Assembly (NCBI RefSeq): GCF_007991275.1
Contig: NZ_BJYA01000018.1
Coordinates: 1 to 64,000, forward strand
Origin: Alkalibacillus haloalkaliphilus
GTDB taxonomy: Bacteria > Bacillota > Bacilli > Bacillales > Alkalibacillaceae
Length of the DNA: 64,000 nucleotides
Direction of reading: 5' to 3'
The notes below the pieces were generated by a model that worked only from the letters and a program-made list of their open reading frames with translations, searched no databases and was not told the origin of the DNA. This document shows, one piece after another, positions 53,492 to 63,999 of the stretch; position 1 is the stretch's first letter; each line of letters opens with the position of its first letter. A program made the position numbers and the translations under genes.

Positions 53492-55489
53492 TTAAAAGGG
53501 TAAACCAAAAAATTTATCAGTTAACGTTTTTTCTTTGGGGTTTAATTCCGCTCCCACGTGCATTGTTTTATTAACTTTTAAGACCCCGTCCATCTCTACA
53601 TTTAGTAATGGTAATTTATAAGATTTACTTTCAAATAATGCTTCAGATACCGTAATTTGAGGTGGATGTTTCAGGAATTTTCTTAATTTATTTGCTGATA
53701 TTCTTCCTTCATAAATATCAAATTTATCACTAGGTATATCTGATACTTCTCCTTTGTCATAGTACTTTAAAACAGGAGGAGTACGATCAAAAAACATAGT
53801 AAAAGCAGACTCATCTATTATGCTACAATTGTTTATCCAGATTTTTTGTCCGACCATAGATGTAGTTAGTACAATTTTGTTAATTTTGGTTGGCCTAAAA
53901 TCCTCAGGTAAGCCTAACCTGTCATTAACTATACCAATATTCTTAGAAAAATAATCTACTATTCGATTTAACTGCTGTGTATCCTCATGCATTTTCTTCA
54001 GCTGGTTACAGTGCTGTCTAGTTGTGTACGGCTGAATATTGGCTTTACATTCTACAAAAAACAGTTCATCATCTTTAACAAATGCAACATCACATTCATA
54101 TTCAGTTCCATTATCTTTCCTATATAAGCTTTCACAAGTTATTCCGGCTTGATTTAACACTTGTTTAGTTCTCTCCTCAAAACCATAACCCTTAAAATTC
54201 AAATTATAATTCTTATTTACAAAATTAGAAGCAAGTGCTCTAGTTGGATCTGAATTAGCTGTAACCGAGGGGACAACGACTAGAAATTCGTCATCAATTT
54301 CTACCATTGGACAATCAAATAAATCCTCTGAACTTTTAGAAAAAGTGAAAATGTCAATAATTATATTTGCATCGGCAACACTAAAACCATTTTGATTAAA
54401 TATTCTTACCCAATCCACCCTTTTTTTACACAAACAAATTTTATTTAAGTTAGTAGCTTTAATCTTTTTCTGTCTTCTTAAAAATCGTCTGGATTCTTTA
54501 ATAAGTATATTATACGCACTAAGCCAATCTTCTAGAGATATACTTTCTATTTCTTCCTTTAATTCAGCAGAACCAAAATAGATAAACATGAATAATCTAT
54601 CCAGCTTATTTTTATGTATCGAATCAAGAAGAGACTCCTCGTTCTCTATAATGCCTTTGCTTTTCAACTCACCGATGAAACTCATATGCCAACCATCTCT
54701 AAGATTTTGGAACCTTTCATTTGAGATATAATTATTAAGCTGTAATACTTTATCTAATTTTACTTCAACTGTATCACCTTTCACTTTAAATGTACCTTCT
54801 GAATACTTCCAATTATCTATTGCTTCATTTAATTGAAGCCAAACCTCACTAAATAATAAGTGTGCTGATGAAGTTTTAATATTTTTCGGAGAAATATTTC
54901 TTTTAACTCCTTTAAATTTGTATTTATTATACGAAAAAAACTTTAAGATCATCCCAGTTGACTCAGCTGCTGCATCAAACATGTTTGCTTTAAGTACAAT
55001 TCTTTCTTTCTTTGGTAAACCGTTTAGCTCTTCATTATTAGGGAGTAATGAAGAAAGTGATTCATAATCCAGTTTAATATTATTTTCAGAGCATTGTCTC
55101 AAATAGACTTCAAGTGCTAAAAGAAAAGATGCTACTTTATAATCGTCTTCTACTTCTTCATTCTCTAGAAAATAAGACGCTCTAGTATGGTTAAACATAT
55201 TTATAATACTTTCAGCTAACCTCTTATCTTCTAATAAAGCCTCTATGCTTTCTTCTGCATCAATCCCACCATGTTCACGTATAATTTCTATAGATTCATT
55301 TAAAAGTTTTTCATACTTATTTGACCCAAAAATATCCACACAGATTCCAGAGGACTTTATAAAGTCTAATCCACCATCTACACCTGATTGCTTTAAAGTT
55401 TGTGAAAGGCTTTCAATAAACTCCGTCTTATCTTTTAATAAATTTTCATACTTATAAAAATCAAACCTTCGCACAAGATAGTCTTCCAA
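53492..55489 (-). CDS. Large PD-(D/E)XK nuclease-like protein of the BREX-like cluster
   Basis: This 665-residue soluble protein has an N-terminal, mostly helical ~420 residues without known domains. A nuclease-like segment follows: FEERTKQVLNQ (Glu438), then EYECDVAFVKDDELFFVECKA with Asp467, Glu480 and Lys482, fitting E...D...ExK. It is similar in layout to Mrr/NERD-like nucleases. TTG 55489 lies six bases after GAGGTG; a GTG at 55498 is inside the site. It is the last gene of the cluster. Function in DNA cleavage or sensing is inferred from motif and context. Confidence 0.75.
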   Translation of the reverse strand: MEDYLVRRFDFYKYENLLKDKTEFIESLSQTLKQSGVDGGLDFIKSSGICVDIFGSNKYEKLLNESIEIIREHGGIDAEESIEALLEDKRLAESIINMFNHTRASYFLENEEVEDDYKVASFLLALEVYLRQCSENNIKLDYESLSSLLPNNEELNGLPKKERIVLKANMFDAAAESTGMILKFFSYNKYKFKGVKRNISPKNIKTSSAHLLFSEVWLQLNEAIDNWKYSEGTFKVKGDTVEVKLDKVLQLNNYISNERFQNLRDGWHMSFIGELKSKGIIENEESLLDSIHKNKLDRLFMFIYFGSAELKEEIESISLEDWLSAYNILIKESRRFLRRQKKIKATNLNKICLCKKRVDWVRIFNQNGFSVADANIIIDIFTFSKSSEDLFDCPMVEIDDEFLVVVPSVTANSDPTRALASNFVNKNYNLNFKGYGFEERTKQVLNQAGITCESLYRKDNGTEYECDVAFVKDDELFFVECKANIQPYTTRQHCNQLKKMHEDTQQLNRIVDYFSKNIGIVNDRLGLPEDFRPTKINKIVLTTSMVGQKIWINNCSIIDESAFTMFFDRTPPVLKYYDKGEVSDIPSDKFDIYEGRISANKLRKFLKHPPQITVSEALFESKSYKLPLLNVEMDGVLKVNKTMHVGAELNPKEKTLTDKFFGLPF

Positions 55490-55574
55490 CCTTCTCACCT
55501 CGTTAATTAAATTAAGCTAAGTTATTACTTTTAAAGTAAAAAAACATCTCCAGGTATTTCAGTAGTATCATTCT

Positions 55575-58500
55575 TTAAATATTTATAATTTCTTCAGTAA
55601 TTTTCCTCTCTTCAACTACTTCACTATCCTGAACTACATAAATAAATACATTTTCTAAAATATCTTTTAAATCTTCTAAGTAACCTTCATCTGGGAAGTA
55701 ATCTGCTGACTCAGTTAAAATAATAAATCTTGATTCACCGTTGATTTTTTCACTATAAAAATCTACTAATGACAATGGGTTATAAGTCTTTATATCACGC
55801 CTGTCGTTTTGTTTTTCATAGTTTTCAATAATATCTTTATAGTCCGTTGATATTAACCTGCCTATACTTCCATTTGGTGTTACTTCCAATTGAATAAGCT
55901 GTTTCGGCGGAGTCAGTCCGATGTTCGTTTGCCTTTCTATCAAACTCATCCGTTCTTCCTTTTTGTGCTCAATGTCAATTAACTTTGCATTCATTTGGTT
56001 AATTAAAGCGCTATTTTTATTATCAATGTTATCTTGTTGATATTCTTCTAACTTTTTAAACGTATCTTCATATTGAGCTCTATAAGTCTTTTCTAAAAAT
56101 GATTTCATTTTATTTAACTGATTTTCTCGTTTCTCCTTGATTTCATCCCTAATTTTTATCGATTTCCTTAATACTTCATTTTTCAGTGCACTCATGTTTT
56201 CATTTAGTTGTACACCTTCACCAGTTAATTTACTTTGATAAAGCCAATAAGGATCAATGTGAATAATTTCCCCATTTTCTCGTTTAGCTAAAAAGATATA
56301 CTCCTTTTTAAGTAATTCGCCTGTTCCATCCTGGATTTCGATCAAATAAAATTCTATAGATAATGGCTCGGAAATTGGATACGATACCATATACCTACCT
56401 AGAGCATATTGGTCGAGTTCATTTTCAGTTAAAATAAGTGCTAACTTTAACAATAGTGAATCGACATCAACTATGATTGTATTATTATTTTCATACTCAT
56501 GATAACCTGTATAACGGATTGTTTCAGATATGTCTAAAGGTATATTTTGTTTTGCTACTAAGTCACGGATCGATTTTGGTAAACGCTCTATCCGTTTTAC
56601 ATAACCCTCATTAGATTCATACACTCTTATATTTTTATCCTTAAATATGCGTGTTATAAAATCACTATACTCTCTTGCTGGCAATTGGTTGATAGCAATA
56701 TCATTTTGTTCTTTTCTTAGTTCAGGTAAATTAATAGTATCTTCATCTAACTTTTCTTCTTTTAGTTGTTTTAGTAAATCTTGGTGTTCTTCTGATAGCG
56801 ATTTTTCCATATTTTCAATGATTTCATTTAGTTTCTCGCGGTTAATAATAGCCTCTTGCATTAAGTTAGCTAAACTATCATAGCGATCTTCTAAGACATC
56901 CCCTATAAAGTCATAAACAGAATCCGTCCCTAAATCTGATCTCATACGTTCCATTTTTTCGATTAAGCGAACCATAACATTACCTTCTCTAGTATTTCCT
57001 GCTACTAGATTAAATGCAAAAACTTCATTCTTTTGTCCTATTCGATGAATACGCCCCATTCTCTGTTCTAATCTATTTGGATTCCATGGTATATCATAAT
57101 TGATCATTTGATTACAAAATTGTAAATTTATCGATTCACCACCGGCATCTGTTGCTAGCATTATTTGGGCTTCATTCTTAAACAATTCAACTTGTTTTCT
57201 TCTTTCTTCCATTGGGAAATCACCAACAATTTTAGCTACAGATGGTACTCTGTTTAATAATTGTTTTTCAAGGTATTTAAGTGTATCTTTTGATTCAGTG
57301 AAGATTAATATTTTTTCATTTTTATTTAGTAATCCATTAACACCAAATAAAGTTTCTTCAAGTTCTTTATATTTTCGTTCTACGAAATTATTTCTAACAT
57401 AAGTTGATTGATTGATTAATTTTTCAAGTTCTCTAATTTCAACTTTTAATTCTTCAGGATCTATATCGTCGATGGAGTATAGTAATTTTTTCTCAATATC
57501 TTCAATTATTTCAGATGATTCCTCATCATAGTCATCGAGTTCTACCTGTTTCAATTTAGCGAGATACTTTTTTCTTTCTTTTAAGGTTACATCCAACAAC
57601 TTTTCTAGACGTTTCTTTCTCCGCTTCAATGAAAGGTGTATTGCTTCAATAGAAGAGCTTAAACGACGTTGTAATAACATCATCGCAAAAGCCGTACTAT
57701 TACTTCCATTATTGACTGCCCTATTGAAATGTTCTCGTACATATTCTGTCACTAAATCATATAGCTTCAATTCTTCATCGGATAATTGATAGTTAATAGT
57801 TTTTGTTGTTCTTTTCGGGAATATTGGTGTCCCATCAAAATTCGTCATGCTCTCTTTTAATCGACGAATAATAAATGGATTGCTTTTTTCTTTTAAGCTT
57901 TCATTAGCTGAAATGGATGAAAAAATATCATTGTCTAATAGCCTCATTAAATGACGGAAATTTTCCATGTCACCTTTATGAGGTGTTGCTGTCAGCAAAA
58001 CAGTATGTTCAGTTTTATTTAATAACGATTCTCCCAATTGATATAAACGTGTTCGCTTGGTTCTTTTTTTATGTACACCATAAGTATATGCAGCCATCTT
58101 ATGAGCTTCATCAACGATCACTAAATCAAAATCCGCTTCATTAATTAAACTTTTGATATCATCTCTTGACGCCCAATACATAGAAGCTAAACAGTAATCA
58201 TTTGCAACGAAAGGATTTTTATTACCATTTCCTTTAAGAGTGTGTCTGTTAATGATAGTATACGATTCGTTAAATTTCACTTCTAGTTCCTCTTGCCATT
58301 GTCTTAATACAAGTGGTGGAACTAAGATTAATATTCTATCAATACTCTGTCTTGCTTTTAGTTCCTTAATGAGCATTCCTGACATAATGGTTTTACCTGC
58401 ACCAGGGTCATCAGCTAACAAGTAGCGTACTTTTGGCGACTGTAACATTCGGCTATATACAGCTTCAATTTGGTGAGGTAATGGTATAACATTATTATTA

Positions 58501-58781
58501 CCTAACGCTCTTGATTGTTTATAATGACACTCATTTAAAATGGTATAGTATTGTAGGAAATGTTGGATGGTTTCTGCCGATAAATTTTGATATTCATTGT
58601 TTTGGTTAAGCATTTCCAATGCATCTATTTCTGTCTCCTCTAACATTAATTCATAGTACTTATTGGTATCTCTACCAATCGCTTCAATAACATAAAACTG
58701 GTGATCTAGTTGTTCACATTTTTTTACTGTGACAGTTTCCGGAAATTGTGAACCCTTCACTATAGATCCCTCTTCTAACAT
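55575..58781 (-). CDS. SNF2-type helicase (DrmD/BrxHII-like)
   Basis: This roughly 1068-residue protein has Walker A DDPGAGKT (near 124-131), the DEAH box at about 224-227 in VIVDEAHKM, LLTATPHKGD (motif III), the SNF2 helicase C half with FTESKDTLKYL, and QRMGRIHRIGQ (motif VI). It has a charged, coiled C-terminal half. DrmD-like SNF2 helicases occur in DISARM and BrxHII in type 3 BREX; both sit beside DNA methyltransferases. ATG 58781 follows GGGGG; a longer in-frame start at 58823 lacks a site. Confidence 0.88.
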   Translation of the reverse strand: MLEEGSIVKGSQFPETVTVKKCEQLDHQFYVIEAIGRDTNKYYELMLEETEIDALEMLNQNNEYQNLSAETIQHFLQYYTILNECHYKQSRALGNNNVIPLPHQIEAVYSRMLQSPKVRYLLADDPGAGKTIMSGMLIKELKARQSIDRILILVPPLVLRQWQEELEVKFNESYTIINRHTLKGNGNKNPFVANDYCLASMYWASRDDIKSLINEADFDLVIVDEAHKMAAYTYGVHKKRTKRTRLYQLGESLLNKTEHTVLLTATPHKGDMENFRHLMRLLDNDIFSSISANESLKEKSNPFIIRRLKESMTNFDGTPIFPKRTTKTINYQLSDEELKLYDLVTEYVREHFNRAVNNGSNSTAFAMMLLQRRLSSSIEAIHLSLKRRKKRLEKLLDVTLKERKKYLAKLKQVELDDYDEESSEIIEDIEKKLLYSIDDIDPEELKVEIRELEKLINQSTYVRNNFVERKYKELEETLFGVNGLLNKNEKILIFTESKDTLKYLEKQLLNRVPSVAKIVGDFPMEERRKQVELFKNEAQIMLATDAGGESINLQFCNQMINYDIPWNPNRLEQRMGRIHRIGQKNEVFAFNLVAGNTREGNVMVRLIEKMERMRSDLGTDSVYDFIGDVLEDRYDSLANLMQEAIINREKLNEIIENMEKSLSEEHQDLLKQLKEEKLDEDTINLPELRKEQNDIAINQLPAREYSDFITRIFKDKNIRVYESNEGYVKRIERLPKSIRDLVAKQNIPLDISETIRYTGYHEYENNNTIIVDVDSLLLKLALILTENELDQYALGRYMVSYPISEPLSIEFYLIEIQDGTGELLKKEYIFLAKRENGEIIHIDPYWLYQSKLTGEGVQLNENMSALKNEVLRKSIKIRDEIKEKRENQLNKMKSFLEKTYRAQYEDTFKKLEEYQQDNIDNKNSALINQMNAKLIDIEHKKEERMSLIERQTNIGLTPPKQLIQLEVTPNGSIGRLISTDYKDIIENYEKQNDRRDIKTYNPLSLVDFYSEKINGESRFIILTESADYFPDEGYLEDLKDILENVFIYVVQDSEVVEERKITEEIINI

Positions 58782-58834
58782 GTCTTTCACCCCCGTAAGC
58801 GATAATAAATGACCCTTATTCATCCGAATAAGGG

Positions 58835-59545
58835 CTATTTAACTCCTACCATTATCATGTCTAATCCTTGTCTGTTAACTTCAAAACCTTCATCACTTAA
58901 CTCTGACGAAGAAATAGAATAATCAAATGGGAAAACTAACGAATTGGTGTTTATTTCATCCAGCGTTATTGCTTTGCCTTCCGAAGCACGAATAATAACT
59001 TCTGCTAACCACTTTTTCATCTCATTTGATTCTAGTGATACTTTCTCATTTAATTTATATATATGTCTTTTTTCACTAGGTTGAATAATCCCCCAAGATT
59101 TTAAACTCATTAATACAGCGCTTGTAGCAACTTCTACTCTTCTTCTGTCACCATAAAAGTTTTTCATAATACGTCCAACCTGGTGAGCCGGGACTTCATC
59201 CTGTAATTTAAATAACTTTCCCATTTCTCGAACTAAATCTTTAACGAACGGATAAGCTAGTATAGTCATACCATAATGAAGCGCCAATCGTTCTTGACTA
59301 CTTAAATCAGGGTATAATTCAAACGCCTTACTTTGTAGGTTTTTATAATCATCACTGACTAAATACCAAATCTTCATCAGCATTGTAGCAGCGTTCTTTC
59401 TTGACTTAACACCTTTAATGTCATCAATAAGGAATTCATCAAGTTTCTCGTACATACCTTTTCTTTCCGTTCTTCTAGCTTCGCTTAAAGTAAAATTTAA
59501 TTGATGTAATAAAATCTTCTGGTCGAACCCTACTGATTTTGACAT
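58835..59545 (-). CDS. BrxA-like (DUF1819-like) small winged-helix protein
   Basis: This 236-residue helical protein has a SRKNAATMLMKIWYLV segment like the NTaRR-type motif of BrxA, then a helical RLALHYGMTILAYPFVKDLV segment, and YGDRRRVEVATSAVLMSLKSWGII, which resembles a winged-helix end. Similarity to BrxA/DUF1819 rests on layout and not a strong motif, so it is tentative. ATG 59545 follows GAGGGATG. BrxA binds DNA in known BREX systems. It lies between the PglZ and helicase genes. Confidence 0.6.
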   Translation of the reverse strand: MSKSVGFDQKILLHQLNFTLSEARRTERKGMYEKLDEFLIDDIKGVKSRKNAATMLMKIWYLVSDDYKNLQSKAFELYPDLSSQERLALHYGMTILAYPFVKDLVREMGKLFKLQDEVPAHQVGRIMKNFYGDRRRVEVATSAVLMSLKSWGIIQPSEKRHIYKLNEKVSLESNEMKKWLAEVIIRASEGKAITLDEINTNSLVFPFDYSISSSELSDEGFEVNRQGLDMIMVGVK

Positions 59546-59563
59546 GTTCATCCCTCATTATCA

Positions 59564-61513
59564 TTATAGTTTAACTTCAACAAACGGAACGATTACTTCA
59601 CTCAAACTAATAGACCCATGACTAACTGCATGCTGTCCTTTAGGTATAAAAGCTTTATTATCATTTGCTAATAGTACATGCATATTTTCGGGTATAGCGA
59701 TTTTAGGCCAATTGGTTAGTGAATATTCTTTCATCCTTTCATCTCTTGTTACTTGGTCATTATAGATTCTTACTCTCTCACCTTTAGAATGAACTAATAC
59801 ACCATCAGATAATCTACCAATACCAACACATTCAGTATTTCCATGGTCTGAAGTAAGGAAAACCGAATACCCAGCTTTGCTTAATCTTGTAATTAATTCT
59901 AGCAAATAATTGTCTTTAAGCCAGATATCTATTTCTGCATTCATGCCTTTGTGTCCCTGAATAGCTCCGTGTGTTAATTCATCAATCGTATCAACTACTA
60001 ATCCAGCTACGTTTATATTCTTTTTATTAAGCGCTTCAATTTGTGTATCTTTAAACGAACCTTGTCCTAGAGATCTTTGATAGGATACTTTCTGCCTAGA
60101 AATACCACTATTTTCCCAGAATGTTTTCCAGAGTTTTTCTTCCTTATTTGTAGTATGAATACTATCTGAGAACATCATAGGCAATTTACCTGAAAAAATA
60201 GCTTGTCTAGATATAGATGTTAACGTAGGTACCCATGCAAAAGTTCCACTTTCTTGAACCTTGATATTATTGTTAGATAGATATTGTTTGATTTGACTCC
60301 ATTGCATAAAGTTCATCCCATCAAGTACAACTAAAGCTACTTTGTCCCTCTTTAAACTTTCTAAATAATGAGGAATTTTATCAACCATCACAGGTGTTGG
60401 ATAGTAAGGGATATTATACAATGTCCCATAATTCTCAAACATCCATATCTCAAACTGTTCATTTACCCGGTTTGATAAATCATTGTACTTCGACCTTATT
60501 TCTTCATCACTAGATTGCATCTGATAAAACAGATAACCGCATTCACCATATAAGGAAGCAATTTCTATCCAGCTTTTATAAGATAAACCATGTTCTAATT
60601 TCTCTGAAATGATATCATTCAATTTATATAATCTTTCTTTTAAATCATCATTTGTATCAGTAACAATGCCAGGATGAGTCCAAGATGGCAATTTTTCTTT
60701 ATGATATCCTTTTATAGGTTGCAATTTATTCTCATAAAAAAGATCATTCATCAGTCTTCTAACATCCGGGTGAGAAAATGAATGTTCAGTATGATAATAG
60801 GATTGAGAATTGACTGGGTCATTTACCTGTTCACTTTCATTTACTAACTGAGATACATATTCATCCCATTCATTTTGAAGATATGAATAAAAGTAACTTC
60901 TTGATCTTACCATTTCCTCTACAGGGAACGGTTTAAGCATAACATTTTGTTTTAAAGTCTCTATTATATATGTTTCTAACTCTTCTGGTAGATGAACCTT
61001 TTGATAATGGTGTGAAAGTAAAAATTTCATTAGGTCTGATGTTGTCTCTATTAGTTCTGGGTAAATTCTATAAACCTTATTTAATAAAAATCTAATTGTT
61101 TCAATTTTAGACGAAGAGCCTTGATACTGCTTATAAACAGTATACAAGACATCTAAGTCTGTAGTACTTAATTGTTTTATAGTTGGATAAGACATTTGAG
61201 GAAAAATGTTTGATAAAGATAATTTATGTTGGATTCCCATATTCAATAAATCATATGGCAGTTCATTATAGTCTGTTGAATCAGTTCTAATGACTAACGT
61301 TAATAGTTTATTAACAACAGCACTTCGATATTTTGATTCGAAAATATACCTAAAATTTATATTATCCTTAATATCAACCATCTCAATTTTTCTATCTTTC
61401 AGTTCTTTTAGAACTAACTCGTCATACAACAAGCCATCTGGATCAGAAACCAAATATAAAGTAGGAACCTGATTACTAAATACCTCTATAACTTCATCTC
61501 TCCAACTAACCAT
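59564..61513 (-). CDS. pglZ: PglZ domain-containing phosphatase-like protein
   Basis: This roughly 649-residue protein has the alkaline-phosphatase fold: VALVVLDGMNFMQW (metal/nucleophile region near 395), LTSISRQAIFSGKLP, the helical DELTHG segment, and FLTSDHGNTECVGIGR (metal ligands near 560), plus a C-terminal ISLSEVIVPFVEV. PglZ is the hallmark of BREX and Pgl phage-resistance systems. An N-terminal domain of ~350 residues is of the BREX type. ATG 61513 follows AAAGTTTGG; an earlier ATG at 61525 is possible. Confidence 0.9.
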   Translation of the reverse strand: MVSWRDEVIEVFSNQVPTLYLVSDPDGLLYDELVLKELKDRKIEMVDIKDNINFRYIFESKYRSAVVNKLLTLVIRTDSTDYNELPYDLLNMGIQHKLSLSNIFPQMSYPTIKQLSTTDLDVLYTVYKQYQGSSSKIETIRFLLNKVYRIYPELIETTSDLMKFLLSHHYQKVHLPEELETYIIETLKQNVMLKPFPVEEMVRSRSYFYSYLQNEWDEYVSQLVNESEQVNDPVNSQSYYHTEHSFSHPDVRRLMNDLFYENKLQPIKGYHKEKLPSWTHPGIVTDTNDDLKERLYKLNDIISEKLEHGLSYKSWIEIASLYGECGYLFYQMQSSDEEIRSKYNDLSNRVNEQFEIWMFENYGTLYNIPYYPTPVMVDKIPHYLESLKRDKVALVVLDGMNFMQWSQIKQYLSNNNIKVQESGTFAWVPTLTSISRQAIFSGKLPMMFSDSIHTTNKEEKLWKTFWENSGISRQKVSYQRSLGQGSFKDTQIEALNKKNINVAGLVVDTIDELTHGAIQGHKGMNAEIDIWLKDNYLLELITRLSKAGYSVFLTSDHGNTECVGIGRLSDGVLVHSKGERVRIYNDQVTRDERMKEYSLTNWPKIAIPENMHVLLANDNKAFIPKGQHAVSHGSISLSEVIVPFVEVKL

Positions 61514-61533
61514 ATATAACACCAAACTTTCTA

Positions 61534-63999
61534 TTATAAGCCTAACCTGATTTGAGCATTATCAAAATACATCAACAGTTTGTCATCTTCTTGTATAACT
61601 TTTTCAGGTAAACGTTCACCCACATCTACAATTTTTTGATAATCCTTGTCGCTCCAAGCTTTCTTAAATCCTGCACGTATAGCCTCTGTGCGGAATTGTT
61701 TTAATTTCTTACGACTGTTACTAACTTCTTCAACATAAGCTTCAAATTCACGTAATAGAGATTTCTCACGTAATTTTTCAAGGTCTGCTTGTTTATTAGG
61801 ATTAGGTACATACCAACGGTTCATGGCTTTGTTTTTCATTTCAGTATTGTTATTATCCGTACCACGTAGATCCTTATAATTTTGCTTAAGGTAACTCGCT
61901 ACTTGATCCGGAACAGCACTGCCTCCATCGTATTGCAAGAAATTCTGTTCTAATAACTGATCTAGTTCAGGAAGCAATTCATGTTTATCAATATGTTGTA
62001 TTTCTTTCATAAAACTAGGGTGTAAATCTTGTCTAGTTTGAGGCTTTTGCATTAATTGTTGACGAATCCATTCAATCGCACTGTTTTCATCTGAAACAAA
62101 TAAACTAGTTTGTGTGAATTCTTTTACTAAAATTCTTTTCTTATCATATTCAGCAACTTGATTTTCTAGAAAAGCCATACCATCTCTCATCGGAAAGTGT
62201 TGAGAAATCCCTTCTTGGAATTCAGCAGATGACAAAGGTACTTGAAATCCATTTTGAACATGATAAGCTACCATTCTATCAAAAAGGACTCTTGGCGTAC
62301 GCTCGATTATTATATCTGCGTCTCCTTTTTTACCAATGAATACTGGTAATTTTTCTAAGTGTTGTTTAACAAATGCCCAAGCAGACTTTTGTGTTTTATG
62401 GTAACTACTCATATTGGAAATCATTTCCTTATTTGGCTTATAAGCAGAAATAATTAAATCTTGTTTAACAGCTGTTGTAGAAGTAACGGCTTTAAAACTA
62501 CCTTGTTTTTTATCTAGTGTCGACACATTTGCAATAATAAATCCAGACCTTTGAATCGCTTCTTGTATAGCGTTCCATACACTAGATTGAGAGTTACTAA
62601 ATTCAACTGTCATCCATTTACCTGGTTTTAATACTTTATAATAATTTTTAAAACAAGTTTCCATTAATTTTTGATATTCTGGTAACCTTTTTCTTTGTAC
62701 CTTATTAATTATAGCTTCATTTGTATTGTCTGATAAAACTTTTAACCACGCTTCCCATAATAAGTTCAGTTCTGAATACATTAAATTAGAACCAAATGGA
62801 GGATCAGTGAAAACATAATCTATAGATTCTTCTTCTATTTCTAGATTTGTTAAAGACTGAGTGGTTATAGCTGCACTTTGCTCTTGGTTTAGGATTTTTA
62901 ATATATCATTTAATTTTCTATTTAACTGTTTAAATGGATTGTTTTCTTGAGGCGTTGAACATACATATAAAGTCCCCGAAGTTGCCCCGCCTTTGCCATT
63001 AGCTCTCCATCTATATAAATAAGACAAGTTAGTTAAAGATGATGTTAATAAAAATAATGCTGTGTCTCTAAAAGGTAAGTTTTTAATTTTCTTATAAAAT
63101 TGACCTAAAATAATATTATTTCTTCTAGTAAAAAAATGGTGAACATGAGTGAAACCGTGACTTTTTATAGGTTGTGAAGTGTTTATACCATTAGGTAACT
63201 TGTAAAAGGGCAAATTACAATTAACTTCTAAATCATTAATTTTTTTTAATTTATATAAATCTGTTTTATCCGGTGTCTTACTTAAATTAACGCCATTAAA
63301 AGTATAATTTATTTGAACAGGTGTCATTTTAGCTTTTTCAACAGTTTTCCCTAAGTCAATATCATAAACTGTTTCATATTTTCTTTCTAGTTTTTTCTTA
63401 TTTAATTCAGACGCGCAATTAGTACAAATAAATGTGGAATTCATATTGTTTTTTTCAATATCAATAGCAATATCCCAATAAATAAGTTCTTGTGTACAAT
63501 TGGGACAAGTAAAAACATCACTCCATATTATATTGTTCACTTCAGCCTCTTTATCATTATGAAATGTTGTAAACATCCATCCAAATTCATTTTTTAATTC
63601 TGTTAAAATTTGATAAATTTCCTTTTCAAATGTATCTTTGTCCAACTCATTATTAAAATTTTTGGATATAAAAGTAGCGATGGGAGATAAATCGTTTAAT
63701 ATGGAATATCTCCTACCTTTTTTAGATACTAACTTATTCATATCATCATAAATCTCATCGCCAATTACATTATATCCTAACGCCTTTAATTCTTCTTCAT
63801 CATCACATAGAGTGCTAGCTATCCCTGTCATACCAGTTCCCGCAAAACCATCAAATATTATATCTCCAGGCTGTGTATAATGTAATAAGTATCTTATAAT
63901 CGCCCTATGAGGTACCTTCGTATGGTAACTATGTGCCATATATATAGGATGACTTTTCCCTTCACTTATATCAGCCGTAAATGGCGGTTTTTTTTTCAT
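61534..63999 (-). CDS. DNA methyltransferase, N6-adenine or N4-cytosine type (start at window edge)
   Basis: This protein of at least 821 residues has AdoMet motif I FDGFAGTGMTG (49-59), a zinc-ribbon-like pair (CPNC 165-168; CTNC 192-195) and catalytic motif IV TDPPFGSN (398-405). The N-terminus HPIYMAHSYHTKVPHRAIIRYLLHYTQPGD resembles the DUF1156/COG1743-type methylases tied to BREX. DPPF is compatible with N6-adenine or N4-cytosine methylation. The start codon lies two bases from the window end, so the N-terminus could extend further; the beginning cannot be checked. Confidence 0.85.
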   Translation of the reverse strand: MKKKPPFTADISEGKSHPIYMAHSYHTKVPHRAIIRYLLHYTQPGDIIFDGFAGTGMTGIASTLCDDEEELKALGYNVIGDEIYDDMNKLVSKKGRRYSILNDLSPIATFISKNFNNELDKDTFEKEIYQILTELKNEFGWMFTTFHNDKEAEVNNIIWSDVFTCPNCTQELIYWDIAIDIEKNNMNSTFICTNCASELNKKKLERKYETVYDIDLGKTVEKAKMTPVQINYTFNGVNLSKTPDKTDLYKLKKINDLEVNCNLPFYKLPNGINTSQPIKSHGFTHVHHFFTRRNNIILGQFYKKIKNLPFRDTALFLLTSSLTNLSYLYRWRANGKGGATSGTLYVCSTPQENNPFKQLNRKLNDILKILNQEQSAAITTQSLTNLEIEEESIDYVFTDPPFGSNLMYSELNLLWEAWLKVLSDNTNEAIINKVQRKRLPEYQKLMETCFKNYYKVLKPGKWMTVEFSNSQSSVWNAIQEAIQRSGFIIANVSTLDKKQGSFKAVTSTTAVKQDLIISAYKPNKEMISNMSSYHKTQKSAWAFVKQHLEKLPVFIGKKGDADIIIERTPRVLFDRMVAYHVQNGFQVPLSSAEFQEGISQHFPMRDGMAFLENQVAEYDKKRILVKEFTQTSLFVSDENSAIEWIRQQLMQKPQTRQDLHPSFMKEIQHIDKHELLPELDQLLEQNFLQYDGGSAVPDQVASYLKQNYKDLRGTDNNNTEMKNKAMNRWYVPNPNKQADLEKLREKSLLREFEAYVEEVSNSRKKLKQFRTEAIRAGFKKAWSDKDYQKIVDVGERLPEKVIQEDDKLLMYFDNAQIRLGL

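Noticed and set aside
59564-61513. Arylsulfatase or alkaline phosphatase enzyme
   Set aside because: The fold is shared, but neighbours and N-terminal part point to PglZ; no signal peptide.
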